Source of the DNA: UBA1447 sp964627535
GTDB taxonomy: Bacteria > Bacillota > Clostridia > Oscillospirales > Acutalibacteraceae
Direction of reading: 5' to 3'
Assembly: GCA_964627535.1 (NCBI GenBank)
Contig: CAZVJW010000018.1
Span: 1-64,000 of the forward strand
Length of the DNA stretch: 64,000 nucleotides
The translations under genes and the position numbers were made by a program. Below the pieces are notes generated by a model. The model was not told the DNA's origin and ran no database searches. It saw only the letters and a list, made by a program, of their open reading frames with translations. Positions 16,821-24,836 of this stretch are shown one piece after another. The stretch's first letter is position 1. Each line of letters begins with the position of its first letter.

Positions 16821-16894
16821 GTGGAGACGAAGAGGATCGAACTCTCGACCTTACGGATGCGAACCGTACGCTCTCCCAGCTGAGCTACGCCCCC
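16819..16894 (-). tRNA. tRNA-Ala (anticodon CGC)
   Basis: 76-nt cloverleaf read on the minus strand: acceptor GGGGGCG/CGTCTCC, D-arm GCTC...GAGC, anticodon stem TACGG/CCGTA with loop TTCGCAT (anticodon CGC, reading GCG), T-arm GAGAG/CTCTT with TTCGATC loop, and encoded CCA. The 3:70 pair is G-U, the alanine identity element, supporting the assignment. A consensus promoter lies upstream and a terminator abuts the CCA. Confidence 0.95.
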
Positions 16895-16923
16895 AAACGA
16901 TTTTTTGCTTTGCTGCAAGGGAA

Positions 16924-16952
16924 ATTATAAGCTTTCGATAGATACTTGTCAA
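16924..16952 (-). promoter_or_regulatory. Consensus promoter of tRNA-Ala
   Basis: On the minus strand, TTGACA (16952-16947) and TATAAT (16929-16924), both perfect, with a 17-bp spacer. It lies about 30 bp upstream of the mature tRNA 5' end. Confidence 0.9.
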
Positions 16953-16986
16953 GAAAAAAATACCGGTGTAAAGATAATTATAAGAT

Positions 16987-17010
16987 AGGGCGGTCAACAC
17001 CGACCGCCCT
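16987..17010 (-). terminator. Hairpin downstream of the oxidoreductase gene
   Basis: Perfect 9-bp stem AGGGCGGTC / GACCGCCCT with a 6-base loop, about 30 bp after the stop of the gene at 17041. The T-run is weak, so termination is likely but not certain. Confidence 0.55.
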
Positions 17011-17040
17011 TGCTGAACACTATCCACTAACCACTAACCA

Positions 17041-18030
17041 CTAATCTATATCCAGCGGATATTTCACACCGACTTTTTTTCTGATTTCATCCATCTGCTT
17101 CATTATTTTCATGGATTGGGCATGCGGAATAATGTCGCTTTCCAGCTTGCCCTCTCTTAAACACTGATTGCATTCAAGAATTTGCTCTTCAAAGCCGTTG
17201 CCGAGGAACGGGCATTTGTAGGTTTGCGGCTCTTGATCATTTATATACACCGTGAACTCCTGAGGCGCGTAAAACCGGTCTTTCGTTTTGATATACCCTT
17301 TTTCGCCGAAGATATAGCCGTCCCCCGGCTTGTTCAGCATCATTGCGGAGGTAAGGGAAGCGATCGCGCCGCTTTCGTATTTTATCAGATAACAGCAATG
17401 CACATCAACACCCGTGACGCCCAGTTCCGCCTCCGCGACAATGTCAACAACCGGCGTGTCCATATGCCAGGAAGCAAAGCTCAGGCAGTAACAACCGACA
17501 TCCAAAATGGACCCACCGCCGTAAAGGGGGTTAAAGGCATGATGGCCCGGCTCATCGGACATATCGTAGCAAAAAGCCGCCTGGATGCCTTTAACCTTGC
17601 CAATCGCGCCGGACTCAACAACTTCAAGCATCTTGATTGTTCCGGGGGTCAGGCGAGCCCACATGGCCTCCATCATAAAGACTTTATTTTCAGTTGCGCA
17701 GTCAATCATCTTCTGCAGCTCGTTGCAGTTGACGGTTATCGGCTTCTCGGAAAGAATCGCTTTTCCGTGGTTCATAAACAGCATCGCAAACGGTCCGTGT
17801 GTGGCATGGGGCGTTGCAACATAGGCGATGTCGATGCCGTCCCACTGCGCCATTTCCTCATAGCTGCCAAAACGGGTCTTGATATCAAATTCGTCGGCAA
17901 ATTTGTCGGCCTTTTCCTTATCACGCGAAGCAACCGCTTCAAGGCTGGCCCCCTCGGTGTTTTTGCAGGCTTGAGCAAATCTGTGCGCAATATCGCCTGT
18001 CCCGATAATTCCCCAGCGAATTGTTTTCAT
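17041..18030 (-). CDS. Gfo/Idh/MocA family oxidoreductase
   Basis: 329-residue NAD(P)-dependent dehydrogenase of the Gfo/Idh/MocA family, cytoplasmic, acting on a sugar, inositol or related polyol. The Rossmann motif GIIGTGDIAHRF is at the N-terminus, the conserved EKP (SEKPITVN) is near residue 95, and the C-terminal alpha/beta domain carries GGGSILDVGCYCL. ATG 18030 has AAAGGA nine bases upstream. It is a single-gene unit, divergent from the desulfoferrodoxin gene. The exact substrate cannot be assigned. Confidence 0.9.
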   Translation of the reverse strand: MKTIRWGIIGTGDIAHRFAQACKNTEGASLEAVASRDKEKADKFADEFDIKTRFGSYEEMAQWDGIDIAYVATPHATHGPFAMLFMNHGKAILSEKPITVNCNELQKMIDCATENKVFMMEAMWARLTPGTIKMLEVVESGAIGKVKGIQAAFCYDMSDEPGHHAFNPLYGGGSILDVGCYCLSFASWHMDTPVVDIVAEAELGVTGVDVHCCYLIKYESGAIASLTSAMMLNKPGDGYIFGEKGYIKTKDRFYAPQEFTVYINDQEPQTYKCPFLGNGFEEQILECNQCLREGKLESDIIPHAQSMKIMKQMDEIRKKVGVKYPLDID

Positions 18031-18247
18031 TTTATAACAAATCCTTTCTTTTTGGCAAAAGCTTCATAAATCTTCATATCATTTGCAGGACTATTATAAG
18101 GTATTTGCTTGCAAAAAGCCAGTCCTTGTGATATATTGTTTTCGGAAACATTCTTTTACATCCGGTTTCGAATAAGCTTGCAACAATCATCGCATTGTTT
18201 ATGTTTCCAAGACAAACAAAAAATATAAAAATCGGGAGGCTATAAAA

Positions 18248-18631
18248 ATGAGCAGGGCACAAAAATTCTACATTTGCCGTATATGCGGCAATCTTGTCGG
18301 CATGATTCACGATTCCGAGGTGGAGATCATCTGCTGCGGCCAGCCAATGGAGGAGCTTATTCCGAACACTGTTGAAGCCGCTGTTGAAAAGCATCTCCCT
18401 GTCATTTCGGTTGCCGGCGATACGGTTCAGGTCGCTGTGGGCAGCGTGCCGCATCCCATGACCGAAGAACATTCTATTCAATGGATATATCTTGAGACGA
18501 AAAAGGGTGGGCAGAGAAAGAGCTTGTCCCCCGGCGAAAAACCCGAAACAACTTTCTCGGTTATCGGAGACGAAGCCATTGCGGCGTTTGCTTACTGCAA
18601 TCTGCACGGGCTTTGGAAAACCGAACTATAG
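18248..18631 (+). CDS. dfx: Desulfoferrodoxin (superoxide reductase)
   Basis: 127-residue two-centre superoxide reductase that converts superoxide to peroxide without making oxygen, in the cytoplasm of anaerobes. Centre I cysteines are C10, C13, C29 and C30. The catalytic centre II ligands are H49 (EKH, with the conserved E and K), H69 (VPHPM), H75 (EEH), C117 and H120 (CNLHGLW). ATG 18248 follows GGGAGG by about seven bases. It is followed 29 bp later by rubredoxin, its usual electron donor, and then a flavodiiron protein, forming an oxygen-defence operon. Confidence 0.96.
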   Translation: MSRAQKFYICRICGNLVGMIHDSEVEIICCGQPMEELIPNTVEAAVEKHLPVISVAGDTVQVAVGSVPHPMTEEHSIQWIYLETKKGGQRKSLSPGEKPETTFSVIGDEAIAAFAYCNLHGLWKTEL

Positions 18632-18660
18632 AAATAATTAATTTAAAGGAGTATGTTATT

Positions 18661-18816
18661 ATGAGCAAGTATGAATGTGTATGCGGCTATGTCTATGACC
18701 CCGAAATCGGCGATCCGGACAACGGTTTTGCCCCCGGCACAGCATTTGCGGACCTTCCGGATGACTGGACCTGCCCTCAATGCGGCTTAGGGAAAGATAT
18801 GTTTACCGAAATCTAA
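18661..18816 (+). CDS. Rubredoxin with C-x-C first knuckle
   Basis: 51-residue rubredoxin, a one-iron electron carrier for the neighbouring superoxide reductase and flavodiiron protein. The body (GYVYDPEIGDPDNG, APGTAF, DLPDDW, CPQCG) is typical. The first pair of ligands reads C6-V-C8-G rather than the usual C-x-x-C-G, one residue shorter, while the second pair (C38, C41) is normal. ATG 18661 is chosen because AAAGGAG lies just upstream and it gives standard rubredoxin length. It is cotranscribed with dfx. Confidence 0.93.
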   Translation: MSKYECVCGYVYDPEIGDPDNGFAPGTAFADLPDDWTCPQCGLGKDMFTEI

Positions 18817-18948
18817 TCGTTTCGCTTTTTAGCGCATTTCAAAAAAACCGCGGCAAATGCCGTTTAGCGTGCTATGCGCCAAGCGGCTTTGCTTATCTCT
18901 TTTTGTGCCAAACAGCAGCGATATGTTGCGTAAATACGGAGGAAAAAT

Positions 18949-20148
18949 ATGAGTACAGTTAAGATTACCGGAAATATTTGTTCTGTCGGTGTGCAAAACC
19001 CCGCACTCCGTGTGTTTGATATTATCATGCAAACCGAATACGGCACTTCTTACAATGCTTATTTCATAAAGGGCACCGAAAAAACCGCCTTAATCGAAAC
19101 GGTTCACTTGTCTTTTTTTGACGAATACATCGAAAACATTTCCGCTGTAACCGATATCGGCAGGATAGATTATCTTATTTTAAACCATACCGAACCCGAC
19201 CACAGCGGCAGCGTTAAAAAACTGCTGGAACTGAACCCCGAAATCACCGTTATCGCCACGAACCCGGGGCACAAATATCTTGCCGCCATCATCAACGCCC
19301 CTTACAAAGCGCTTCTTGCCAAAGATAACGAAGAATTGGATTTGGGCGGTATTACGCTTAATTTTATATCGGCGCCCTTGCTGCACTGGCCGGACTCCAT
19401 GTTCACCTGGTGCAAAGAGGAAAAGGCACTGTTTACCTGCGACTTTCTGGGCGCCCATTACTGCGAACCGCGTGTATTCGACACCAAGGTAACCTACCCC
19501 GAAAATTACAAGAAGGCATTCAAAGATTATTATAACGCTATTTTCGGACCTTTCAAGCCCTTCGTTCTGGCGGGCATCGCCAAAATGGAGAATTTAGGCG
19601 CGGAATTTGTCTGCACCAGCCATGGACCGGTTCTTACCAAAAGCATTGGTGAAGCGGTGGGACAATACCGCGAATGGAGCATGTCTGCCGCAAAGAACAA
19701 CGCCGCTAAAAAAATATTGCTGCTTTATGTTTCCGCTTATGGCTGCACCAAAAGGGTGGCGGAAGAACTCCAATCCGTTTTAAACAGTAAATTCGCTTTT
19801 GAAACGGAAATCATCAATGTTCTTGACGAAAGCCTTGCCAATATTAAGGAAAAAATTGATGCCTGCGACGGTCTTCTGCTCGGTACGCCCACCATCAACA
19901 GGGATGCGCTGAAACCGATGTGGGATGTCACCTGTGTGATTGACGCTATCATCAATAAAGGTAAGCCGTCGAGCGTTTTCGGCTCCTACGGCTGGAGCGG
20001 CGAAGGTGTGCCGATGCTCATTGACCGGCTCAAGGGTTTAAAGCTCAATGTTATCGGCGAAGGCGTACGCGTCAACTTTGTGCCAAGTGTGGAAGAACTG
20101 GCGCAGGTGCGCGAATACGCGAAAAGCTTTGCTGCCAACATTAAATAA
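18949..20148 (+). CDS. fprA: Flavodiiron protein (A-type flavoprotein, FprA)
   Basis: 399-residue flavodiiron oxygen/NO reductase. The N-terminal metallo-beta-lactamase-like domain carries the diiron ligands H80-x-E82-x-D84-H85 (HTEPDH), H146, D165 and H225 (TSHGPV). The C-terminal flavodoxin domain begins near 255, with the FMN phosphate loop SAYGCTKR at 262-269 and GSYGWSGE later. It accepts electrons from rubredoxin and reduces oxygen to water, protecting the anaerobe. ATG 18949 has GGAGG eight bases upstream. It is the third gene of the dfx-rubredoxin-fprA cluster, 132 bp after rubredoxin, and is followed by an intrinsic terminator. Confidence 0.96.
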   Translation: MSTVKITGNICSVGVQNPALRVFDIIMQTEYGTSYNAYFIKGTEKTALIETVHLSFFDEYIENISAVTDIGRIDYLILNHTEPDHSGSVKKLLELNPEITVIATNPGHKYLAAIINAPYKALLAKDNEELDLGGITLNFISAPLLHWPDSMFTWCKEEKALFTCDFLGAHYCEPRVFDTKVTYPENYKKAFKDYYNAIFGPFKPFVLAGIAKMENLGAEFVCTSHGPVLTKSIGEAVGQYREWSMSAAKNNAAKKILLLYVSAYGCTKRVAEELQSVLNSKFAFETEIINVLDESLANIKEKIDACDGLLLGTPTINRDALKPMWDVTCVIDAIINKGKPSSVFGSYGWSGEGVPMLIDRLKGLKLNVIGEGVRVNFVPSVEELAQVREYAKSFAANIK

Positions 20149-20169
20149 AATTCGATTGTTGATAATACA

Positions 20170-20210
20170 AAAACCCCGGAGGCTGCAACTTGCCATCCGG
20201 GGTTATTTTT
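20170..20210 (+). terminator. Intrinsic terminator after fprA
   Basis: Stem AACCCCGGA / TCCGGGGTT with flanking T-rich tail (TTATTTTT), 25 bp after the flavodiiron gene. Confidence 0.85.
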
Positions 20211-20273
20211 CGGTAATCTTTCTATAGGCTGACTGTAAAGCCGCCAATTTGAATAATATCGCCTTTGAACAGA

Positions 20274-21704
20274 TTACATTGGGGTATTTTTTTTCCTTTT
20301 AAAATAGATATATAGAACCACACAAACCAATCCGGCAAGAAAAAAACCAAAGACAACCCAAAGAACGCCGGCTAGCAAACCGCTTGATTCTTTCGCGTCA
20401 TTGACAGCTTGTTTTATTCCTGCTGCGTACTTTTTGGATATTGTTTTTCCCAAGTTTTCCAACTCATCTTCAATGATAAACTTTGTAACTTCTGACAGAC
20501 CGTTCTTGTCGGCAGAAACCGTTTCACCGGGCAGCACATCAATGGTTTTACCTGTCGATTTTGAGGTAAAAGTGATTTTTCCTTCCAGCACCTTAACGGT
20601 GGATACGCCTTCGGTTTCTATAAAGACCGCTATCGTACCCTTGCGCCCGGCCACCGCCTGGTTCATGGTGACATCCAATGTTCCTTCTGTAATCATTTGA
20701 TTCAGGTTATTTTTGATGTTCATGAGCAGTATTCCGCTGTTAGTCGACCATAATCCTTTCGCTTCTTCCTGCTTTGCAAGCTTCACAGAAGAACGGGGGC
20801 CGAGTGTGAATTCTGTTTTCCCGGATTCATACACGCTACCGGGGTACAGATGAAAAGTTACATAACTGTCTCCGCCTGTTTTGATTGTTGCACCACGGGG
20901 AATTTCTACCCTTTTGGATCCGAAAAAATCAACGACCGGTTCTTCCTCACCGTTTTCAAATTGGATTATTACCTCACCCTCGCACTCACCGATCAAAAGT
21001 TCATAGTCAACTTCTATCTTTGTTCCGGGTGTCAATGGCGCAATCGATCCGCCAGATGCGTCGGGAATACCGGTTTGTGGCTGTTCCTCCGGGTTAACCC
21101 ATTCATAAAGATATACGGCGTTACCGGCTCTTGAGAAAATATAAATTGCAAGCTTTTGTCCCGCGGTGTAGCCGGATGGAAATTTTGCGAAACCGACCAT
21201 CGTGTCCGAGGGAACCGTTTGAACACCGTTTGCGCCGATACACTTTGCGTAGTATCTGCCGTCTTCGGTCAAGAATTTCACTCTGCTTGCTGTTCCGGAC
21301 CCCGGTGCCAACCCTTCAACATCTATGGTCGCATTAATCAAATTGTCCGCGGAATTAAGCCCGTTGTGAATATACCCATCATTTTTTCCGTTATAAGTAT
21401 ATTCATCGATTTTAACTGTAAGAACAAGTTTCACCGGCTCATTCGGGTAACATATGGCAGGTGGCTGCGACCACGTAGCTGTTGATTTAAAAACATCTCC
21501 CACCCAAGGTGCTTTGGTTATCACAGAAGCCGAGCTTTCTGAAACCGTGTTTTCCGTGTTTTCCGTTTCACCGGCAAGGGCGGTGCTAAACTTGGTTTGT
21601 TGCCAGTAACCGCCTGTTCCAGTTGCCAGGGAGGAACTCGAACCGATTAAAAAGCAGGAGAAAAGCACAAACATAAAAAGCGTTATGGATAAAGACCGCA
21701 TCAT
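20274..21704 (-). CDS. FecR-domain membrane-anchored extracellular protein
   Basis: 476 residues. A signal peptide (MMRSLSITLFMFVLFSCFL...) is followed by an extracellular part with Pro/Gly-rich linkers, then a FecR-type beta-strand domain (about 290-410: STNSGILLMNIKN, TLDVTMNQAVAGRKGT, VEVLEGKITF-like VKVLEGKITF, LPGETVSA). It ends in a single C-terminal transmembrane helix (GVLWVVFGFFLAGLVCVVL) and a KRKK stop-transfer tail. FecR domains outside iron signalling are common in Clostridia surface proteins. ATG 21704 has AGGAGG eight bases upstream. Function unknown; topology is well supported. Confidence 0.75.
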   Translation of the reverse strand: MMRSLSITLFMFVLFSCFLIGSSSSLATGTGGYWQQTKFSTALAGETENTENTVSESSASVITKAPWVGDVFKSTATWSQPPAICYPNEPVKLVLTVKIDEYTYNGKNDGYIHNGLNSADNLINATIDVEGLAPGSGTASRVKFLTEDGRYYAKCIGANGVQTVPSDTMVGFAKFPSGYTAGQKLAIYIFSRAGNAVYLYEWVNPEEQPQTGIPDASGGSIAPLTPGTKIEVDYELLIGECEGEVIIQFENGEEEPVVDFFGSKRVEIPRGATIKTGGDSYVTFHLYPGSVYESGKTEFTLGPRSSVKLAKQEEAKGLWSTNSGILLMNIKNNLNQMITEGTLDVTMNQAVAGRKGTIAVFIETEGVSTVKVLEGKITFTSKSTGKTIDVLPGETVSADKNGLSEVTKFIIEDELENLGKTISKKYAAGIKQAVNDAKESSGLLAGVLWVVFGFFLAGLVCVVLYIYFKRKKNTPM

Positions 21705-21784
21705 ATTCCTGACCTCCTATATGCCTCGAACATTTTTCTTCATCATATCATCTTTCTAAATTATAGCATCCTAAAACTATTTTA

Positions 21785-23758
21785 TCACCTATCCATATAA
21801 AAATAGAGTCTTTTATTGTTTTTGTCAAGAATCATTTCCGATGAATTGCCGCATACCTGGTCATCTGTATATTTTTGGCTTTCAAAAATATTGCCGTTTT
21901 TCGGGATGTCGGTCCAATAATTCATGGCCATGTTCCATTTGCTAAAATACTCAAAATATACGGTCCATTCGTATTCTGTGATAATTTGATTGAAATATTC
22001 CTCGTTTAAAACAGCATAACCATAGAGTACGGTGCCGTTGTTTGCCGTGCTGAAAAAGTCCGGCGAAAATGTCGGTTGATAATACCATTCACAGCTTTCT
22101 ATTTTCGGTATATTCGGAAAATAACGGGTTATCATTTCTTTATCTGTTCCCGGTGCGCCGTATCTGTTTTCATCATAGACAATATAGTATTTATCTTTAT
22201 TTGTATCAAGCAGTTTATTTGCCTCAATAACCGCCAAATTCATGGATTGCCATTTTTTTTCTTTCAGCTTGTCATATCTTGCAGTGAGTATCGTCTTTGT
22301 GTTTTGTCTGACAACAACATCACCGTTGTCGAGCAGCCCGATGGCTTCCGGCACCATTGAATCCGAAAGGCTTCCGAACATGTTCACATCCAGCGAAACA
22401 CTTTTATCCTGTTCACTCTTTGCAATGTTGTATTTTACAATCATTGCGTCGATGCCCGCGAAGTTCAGCGCTAAAAACCAACCGGTGAAAAAGATACAGA
22501 TGATTTTAACCGCATTGAATTTTCTGGAAATAATTTTAACAATTGCCAACATAAACAGTACACCTATTAAAACCATAAACCAGGAGGTATAGACCCGAAG
22601 CTGGGTAAGCCCGAACACCTGCATATACATTACCATTTTTGAAATCGCGGAGGCTATGATTACAACCGTAATAAATGAAAGTGTAAGCAGGTAAGTTTTC
22701 AGCACCTTTGAAAGTTTATTTTCTTTTCGCGCTGTGAACAGATAAAAAACAGTCAATATGCCCAGGTTGATTGCCGCAATGGCAACAAGCTCAAAAAAAC
22801 CTCTGCGCGCGTAATCGGAATAGATGAAGCCCCCGGGCAGTTCACCGCGGAAAGCCAAAAACATATAGTTGAACTGCACAAACAGGAAGAAGAAATAAAC
22901 AGCGTTGACAATCGATAAAACCGTGTAGGCAATAACATGGTCCAGCTTCCCTGCAATATCGGGAATTTTCACGGAACCTTTGCCGGATTTATACCGGAAG
23001 GCAAAAAACGCGCCGAAGAGAGGAATAGCAGCCATAAAGCCCAACATAAATTTACCGAGATACTCCCAAATGCTTGCCCCGATGAAATCTGTCAGATTTT
23101 TCATGACGCCTTCAAAAGCCAAATCCGCGCTTGAAAGAAGCGAAAGAATGATGGCAAGCAGCGGGATGCAAATAATAACGCCAAGCATAATTCTAAAGAA
23201 AAGCCGCTTGCCTTTTTCGTCTTTTGTGCCTTTGGCCGTTATAACAAAGAGTTTGTCCAGGTTCACCAACGGTCTGCCGACAAATCCACCGAAAAAGTCA
23301 AACAGTACGCCTTTTGAAAGCTTCTCATGATCCCGCACACCGAACATGGCCATAAACTGCAAGGTGGTCAGAAAAAACAAAAAGCCGAGGTTCAAAACAC
23401 CCAATACTTGATTGTCAAAAAGCACAAAGCAGAGCATCAGCAGTACAATCGGGATAAATAGCGGCGCGCCTTTTTTTATATCCATACTTTTGCTTTTCAA
23501 CCCGTAAAACATTACTCCCGCGTATGCAGCAATAAAGAAAAGCGGAACACCGAAACCGAGACCGCCGAAAAAGATAAACTGAAAAAATAGAAAACCGATA
23601 ACCAACGCTAACGCGGAAAAGATACTGTCTGTTTTGTCAAATTTTACCGGCAGCTTCTTTGCGGGGGGTTGTTGCGGCGCATAGTATTGGGGAGGCGCGG
23701 GGATAACCGGCGGCGGTTGCGCGCCGGGATTATTTTCATTAATAATATTCGTTTCCAT
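21785..23758 (-). CDS. DUF4173/DUF4153-type polytopic membrane protein
   Basis: 657 residues. A Pro/Gln-rich cytoplasmic N-terminus (about 45 residues) is followed by roughly ten to twelve membrane spans up to residue 450 and a soluble C-terminal domain of about 190 residues containing DKYYIVYDENRYGAPGTDKE. The pattern of spans fits the DUF4173 family of Firmicutes membrane proteins. Its ribosome site AGGAGG is inside the end of the upstream XRE gene, with no spacer between the two genes, so they are translationally linked. Function unknown; the XRE/DUF2975 context suggests a membrane-stress or signalling role (inference). Confidence 0.75.
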   Translation of the reverse strand: METNIINENNPGAQPPPVIPAPPQYYAPQQPPAKKLPVKFDKTDSIFSALALVIGFLFFQFIFFGGLGFGVPLFFIAAYAGVMFYGLKSKSMDIKKGAPLFIPIVLLMLCFVLFDNQVLGVLNLGFLFFLTTLQFMAMFGVRDHEKLSKGVLFDFFGGFVGRPLVNLDKLFVITAKGTKDEKGKRLFFRIMLGVIICIPLLAIILSLLSSADLAFEGVMKNLTDFIGASIWEYLGKFMLGFMAAIPLFGAFFAFRYKSGKGSVKIPDIAGKLDHVIAYTVLSIVNAVYFFFLFVQFNYMFLAFRGELPGGFIYSDYARRGFFELVAIAAINLGILTVFYLFTARKENKLSKVLKTYLLTLSFITVVIIASAISKMVMYMQVFGLTQLRVYTSWFMVLIGVLFMLAIVKIISRKFNAVKIICIFFTGWFLALNFAGIDAMIVKYNIAKSEQDKSVSLDVNMFGSLSDSMVPEAIGLLDNGDVVVRQNTKTILTARYDKLKEKKWQSMNLAVIEANKLLDTNKDKYYIVYDENRYGAPGTDKEMITRYFPNIPKIESCEWYYQPTFSPDFFSTANNGTVLYGYAVLNEEYFNQIITEYEWTVYFEYFSKWNMAMNYWTDIPKNGNIFESQKYTDDQVCGNSSEMILDKNNKRLYFYMDR

Positions 23759-23971
23759 TTACTTGTCCTCCTTATTATATTCCAACACATCGGCAGGCTG
23801 GCAGTCGAGCGCCTTGCAAATTGCGTCAAGTGTTGAAAACCTGATAGCCCTTGCTTTATTGTTTTTTAATATCGAAAGGTTTGCGGGGGTTATCCCGATC
23901 ATTTCGGAAAGATCAGTCGCCCCGATTTTTCTCTTCGCCATAATGACATCCAAATTTATAATAATTGCCAT
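23759..23971 (-). CDS. XRE/Cro-CI helix-turn-helix regulator (YozG-like)
   Basis: 70-residue DNA-binding protein that is almost only an HTH domain: MAKRKIGATDLSEMIGITPANLSILKNNKARAIRFSTL spans the helices, with DCQPADVLEY at the end as in the YozG group. These short regulators are usually encoded beside DUF2975 membrane proteins, as here. ATG 23971 is chosen because it gives the standard family length. Its stop directly abuts the downstream DUF4173 start. The ATTATCG repeats at 24716-24743 in front of the operon are a candidate binding site (inference). Confidence 0.88.
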   Translation of the reverse strand: MAIIINLDVIMAKRKIGATDLSEMIGITPANLSILKNNKARAIRFSTLDAICKALDCQPADVLEYNKEDK

Positions 23972-23990
23972 GGTATACACATCCTTTTTT

Positions 23991-24192
23991 ATTGAGAAGA
24001 AGTTGGGAAGTGTGACTTCGTCACGGGAAGAGGTTGATAAGCATAGGAGATACGTTTTTTGAAAAGAGGTTGAGAAGTGCAACTGCGTTGCGGAAAGAGG
24101 TTGGGAAGGATGGGAGTTTGAGATGTTTCGTTCGTTCTCCAACCTCTTCTCTACTTCTTTTCAATCGGCTCCCACTTCTTCTCCAAATCAAT
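23991..24192. repeat. About 190-bp imperfect hairpin repeat, copy 1
   Basis: Contains arms such as GAAGAAGTTGGGAAG near the left end and CTCCCACTTCTTCTCC near the right, plus inner pairs GAAGAGGTTG / CAACCTCTTC, and TGACTTCGTCA. A closely similar sequence lies at 35448-35633. It is inserted between the DUF2975 and XRE genes of one operon. No coding content. Confidence 0.8.
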
Positions 24193-24212
24193 TCGCTTCT
24201 TCTCCTCCCAAG

Positions 24213-24662
24213 TTATACTGTCAGCTCGACTTCTTCGCTCAATGCTATTCCCCGTATAACAAGCTCTCTAATAATCGCCGAGATAACAGAAATCATAAGC
24301 GACGCACCGGCAAGAATTAAAAACACTACCCGGAAATAAATAATCGTACCTAAAACGAAAATCAAAAAATCGATAAATGCGCAGCCGCTGATAATTTTGA
24401 GATTAAAAATGCTGTTTTGGCAAAACGGGCGGTCATTGGCGAGGTTTCTGCAAAGCCTGAACACCGCCGCCCAAATAACCATAAATGGCACATAGGAAGA
24501 ATACATCAAAACCAGCAAGCCGTTAATATTTGTGCTGTCTTTGAGATAGTCCAGATACGCCCGCAAAATCCAGGGAAGGGTAATTCCTAAGCTTATGCCT
24601 GTAACAATTGCCGTGACAGTTAACCCGAACAGGAGCTTCGGGAACCATGTTTTATATTTCAT
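24213..24662 (-). CDS. DUF2975 membrane protein
   Basis: 149 residues from ATG 24662, with four hydrophobic spans and short loops. It shows the DUF2975 layout (FRLCRNLANDRPFCQNSIFNLKIISGCAF in the middle), a family nearly always paired with a YozG-type XRE gene. ATG 24662 is preferred over GTG 24671 because GAGGTGG lies five bases before the ATG and would be largely consumed by the GTG start. A consensus promoter is just upstream. The XRE partner is downstream, separated by an inserted hairpin repeat. Physiological role unknown. Confidence 0.85.
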   Translation of the reverse strand: MKYKTWFPKLLFGLTVTAIVTGISLGITLPWILRAYLDYLKDSTNINGLLVLMYSSYVPFMVIWAAVFRLCRNLANDRPFCQNSIFNLKIISGCAFIDFLIFVLGTIIYFRVVFLILAGASLMISVISAIIRELVIRGIALSEEVELTV

Positions 24663-24680
24663 TTTTTCCACCTCGAGAAT

Positions 24681-24709
24681 AGTATAGCAGCATATGAACC
24701 GTATGTCAA
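24681..24709 (-). promoter_or_regulatory. Promoter of the DUF2975-XRE-DUF4173 operon
   Basis: Minus strand TTGACA (24709-24704), 17-bp spacer, TATACT (24686-24681). Transcription would start near 24674, about a dozen bases before ATG 24662. Confidence 0.8.
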
Positions 24710-24715
24710 CAAATA

Positions 24716-24743
24716 ATTATCGTTTACCGATAATTTATTATCG
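24716..24743. promoter_or_regulatory. Candidate operator with three ATTATCG half-sites
   Basis: ATTATCG (24716-24722) and CGATAAT (24728-24734) form a perfect inverted repeat with a 5-bp centre. A third ATTATCG follows at 24737-24743. It sits between the promoter of the DUF2975-XRE operon and that of the divergent kinase gene, a natural place for XRE autoregulation (inference). Confidence 0.55.
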
Positions 24744-24769
24744 ATTGACCGTGTATATATTTTTGCCGG

Positions 24770-24799
24770 TTGACAATATGCAGATTGCAGTGCTATTCT
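24770..24799 (+). promoter_or_regulatory. Promoter of the PfkB kinase gene
   Basis: TTGACA (24770-24775), 18-bp spacer, TATTCT (24794-24799), about 38 bp before the start codon. Confidence 0.55.
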
Positions 24800-24836
24800 G
24801 TTTGCAACAATTATTAAATAGGCAGGAGACAGAAGA

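Noticed and set aside
17182..18069. A 295-codon plus-strand open frame across the oxidoreductase gene
   Set aside because: Antisense to a complete Gfo/Idh/MocA gene; no family resemblance.
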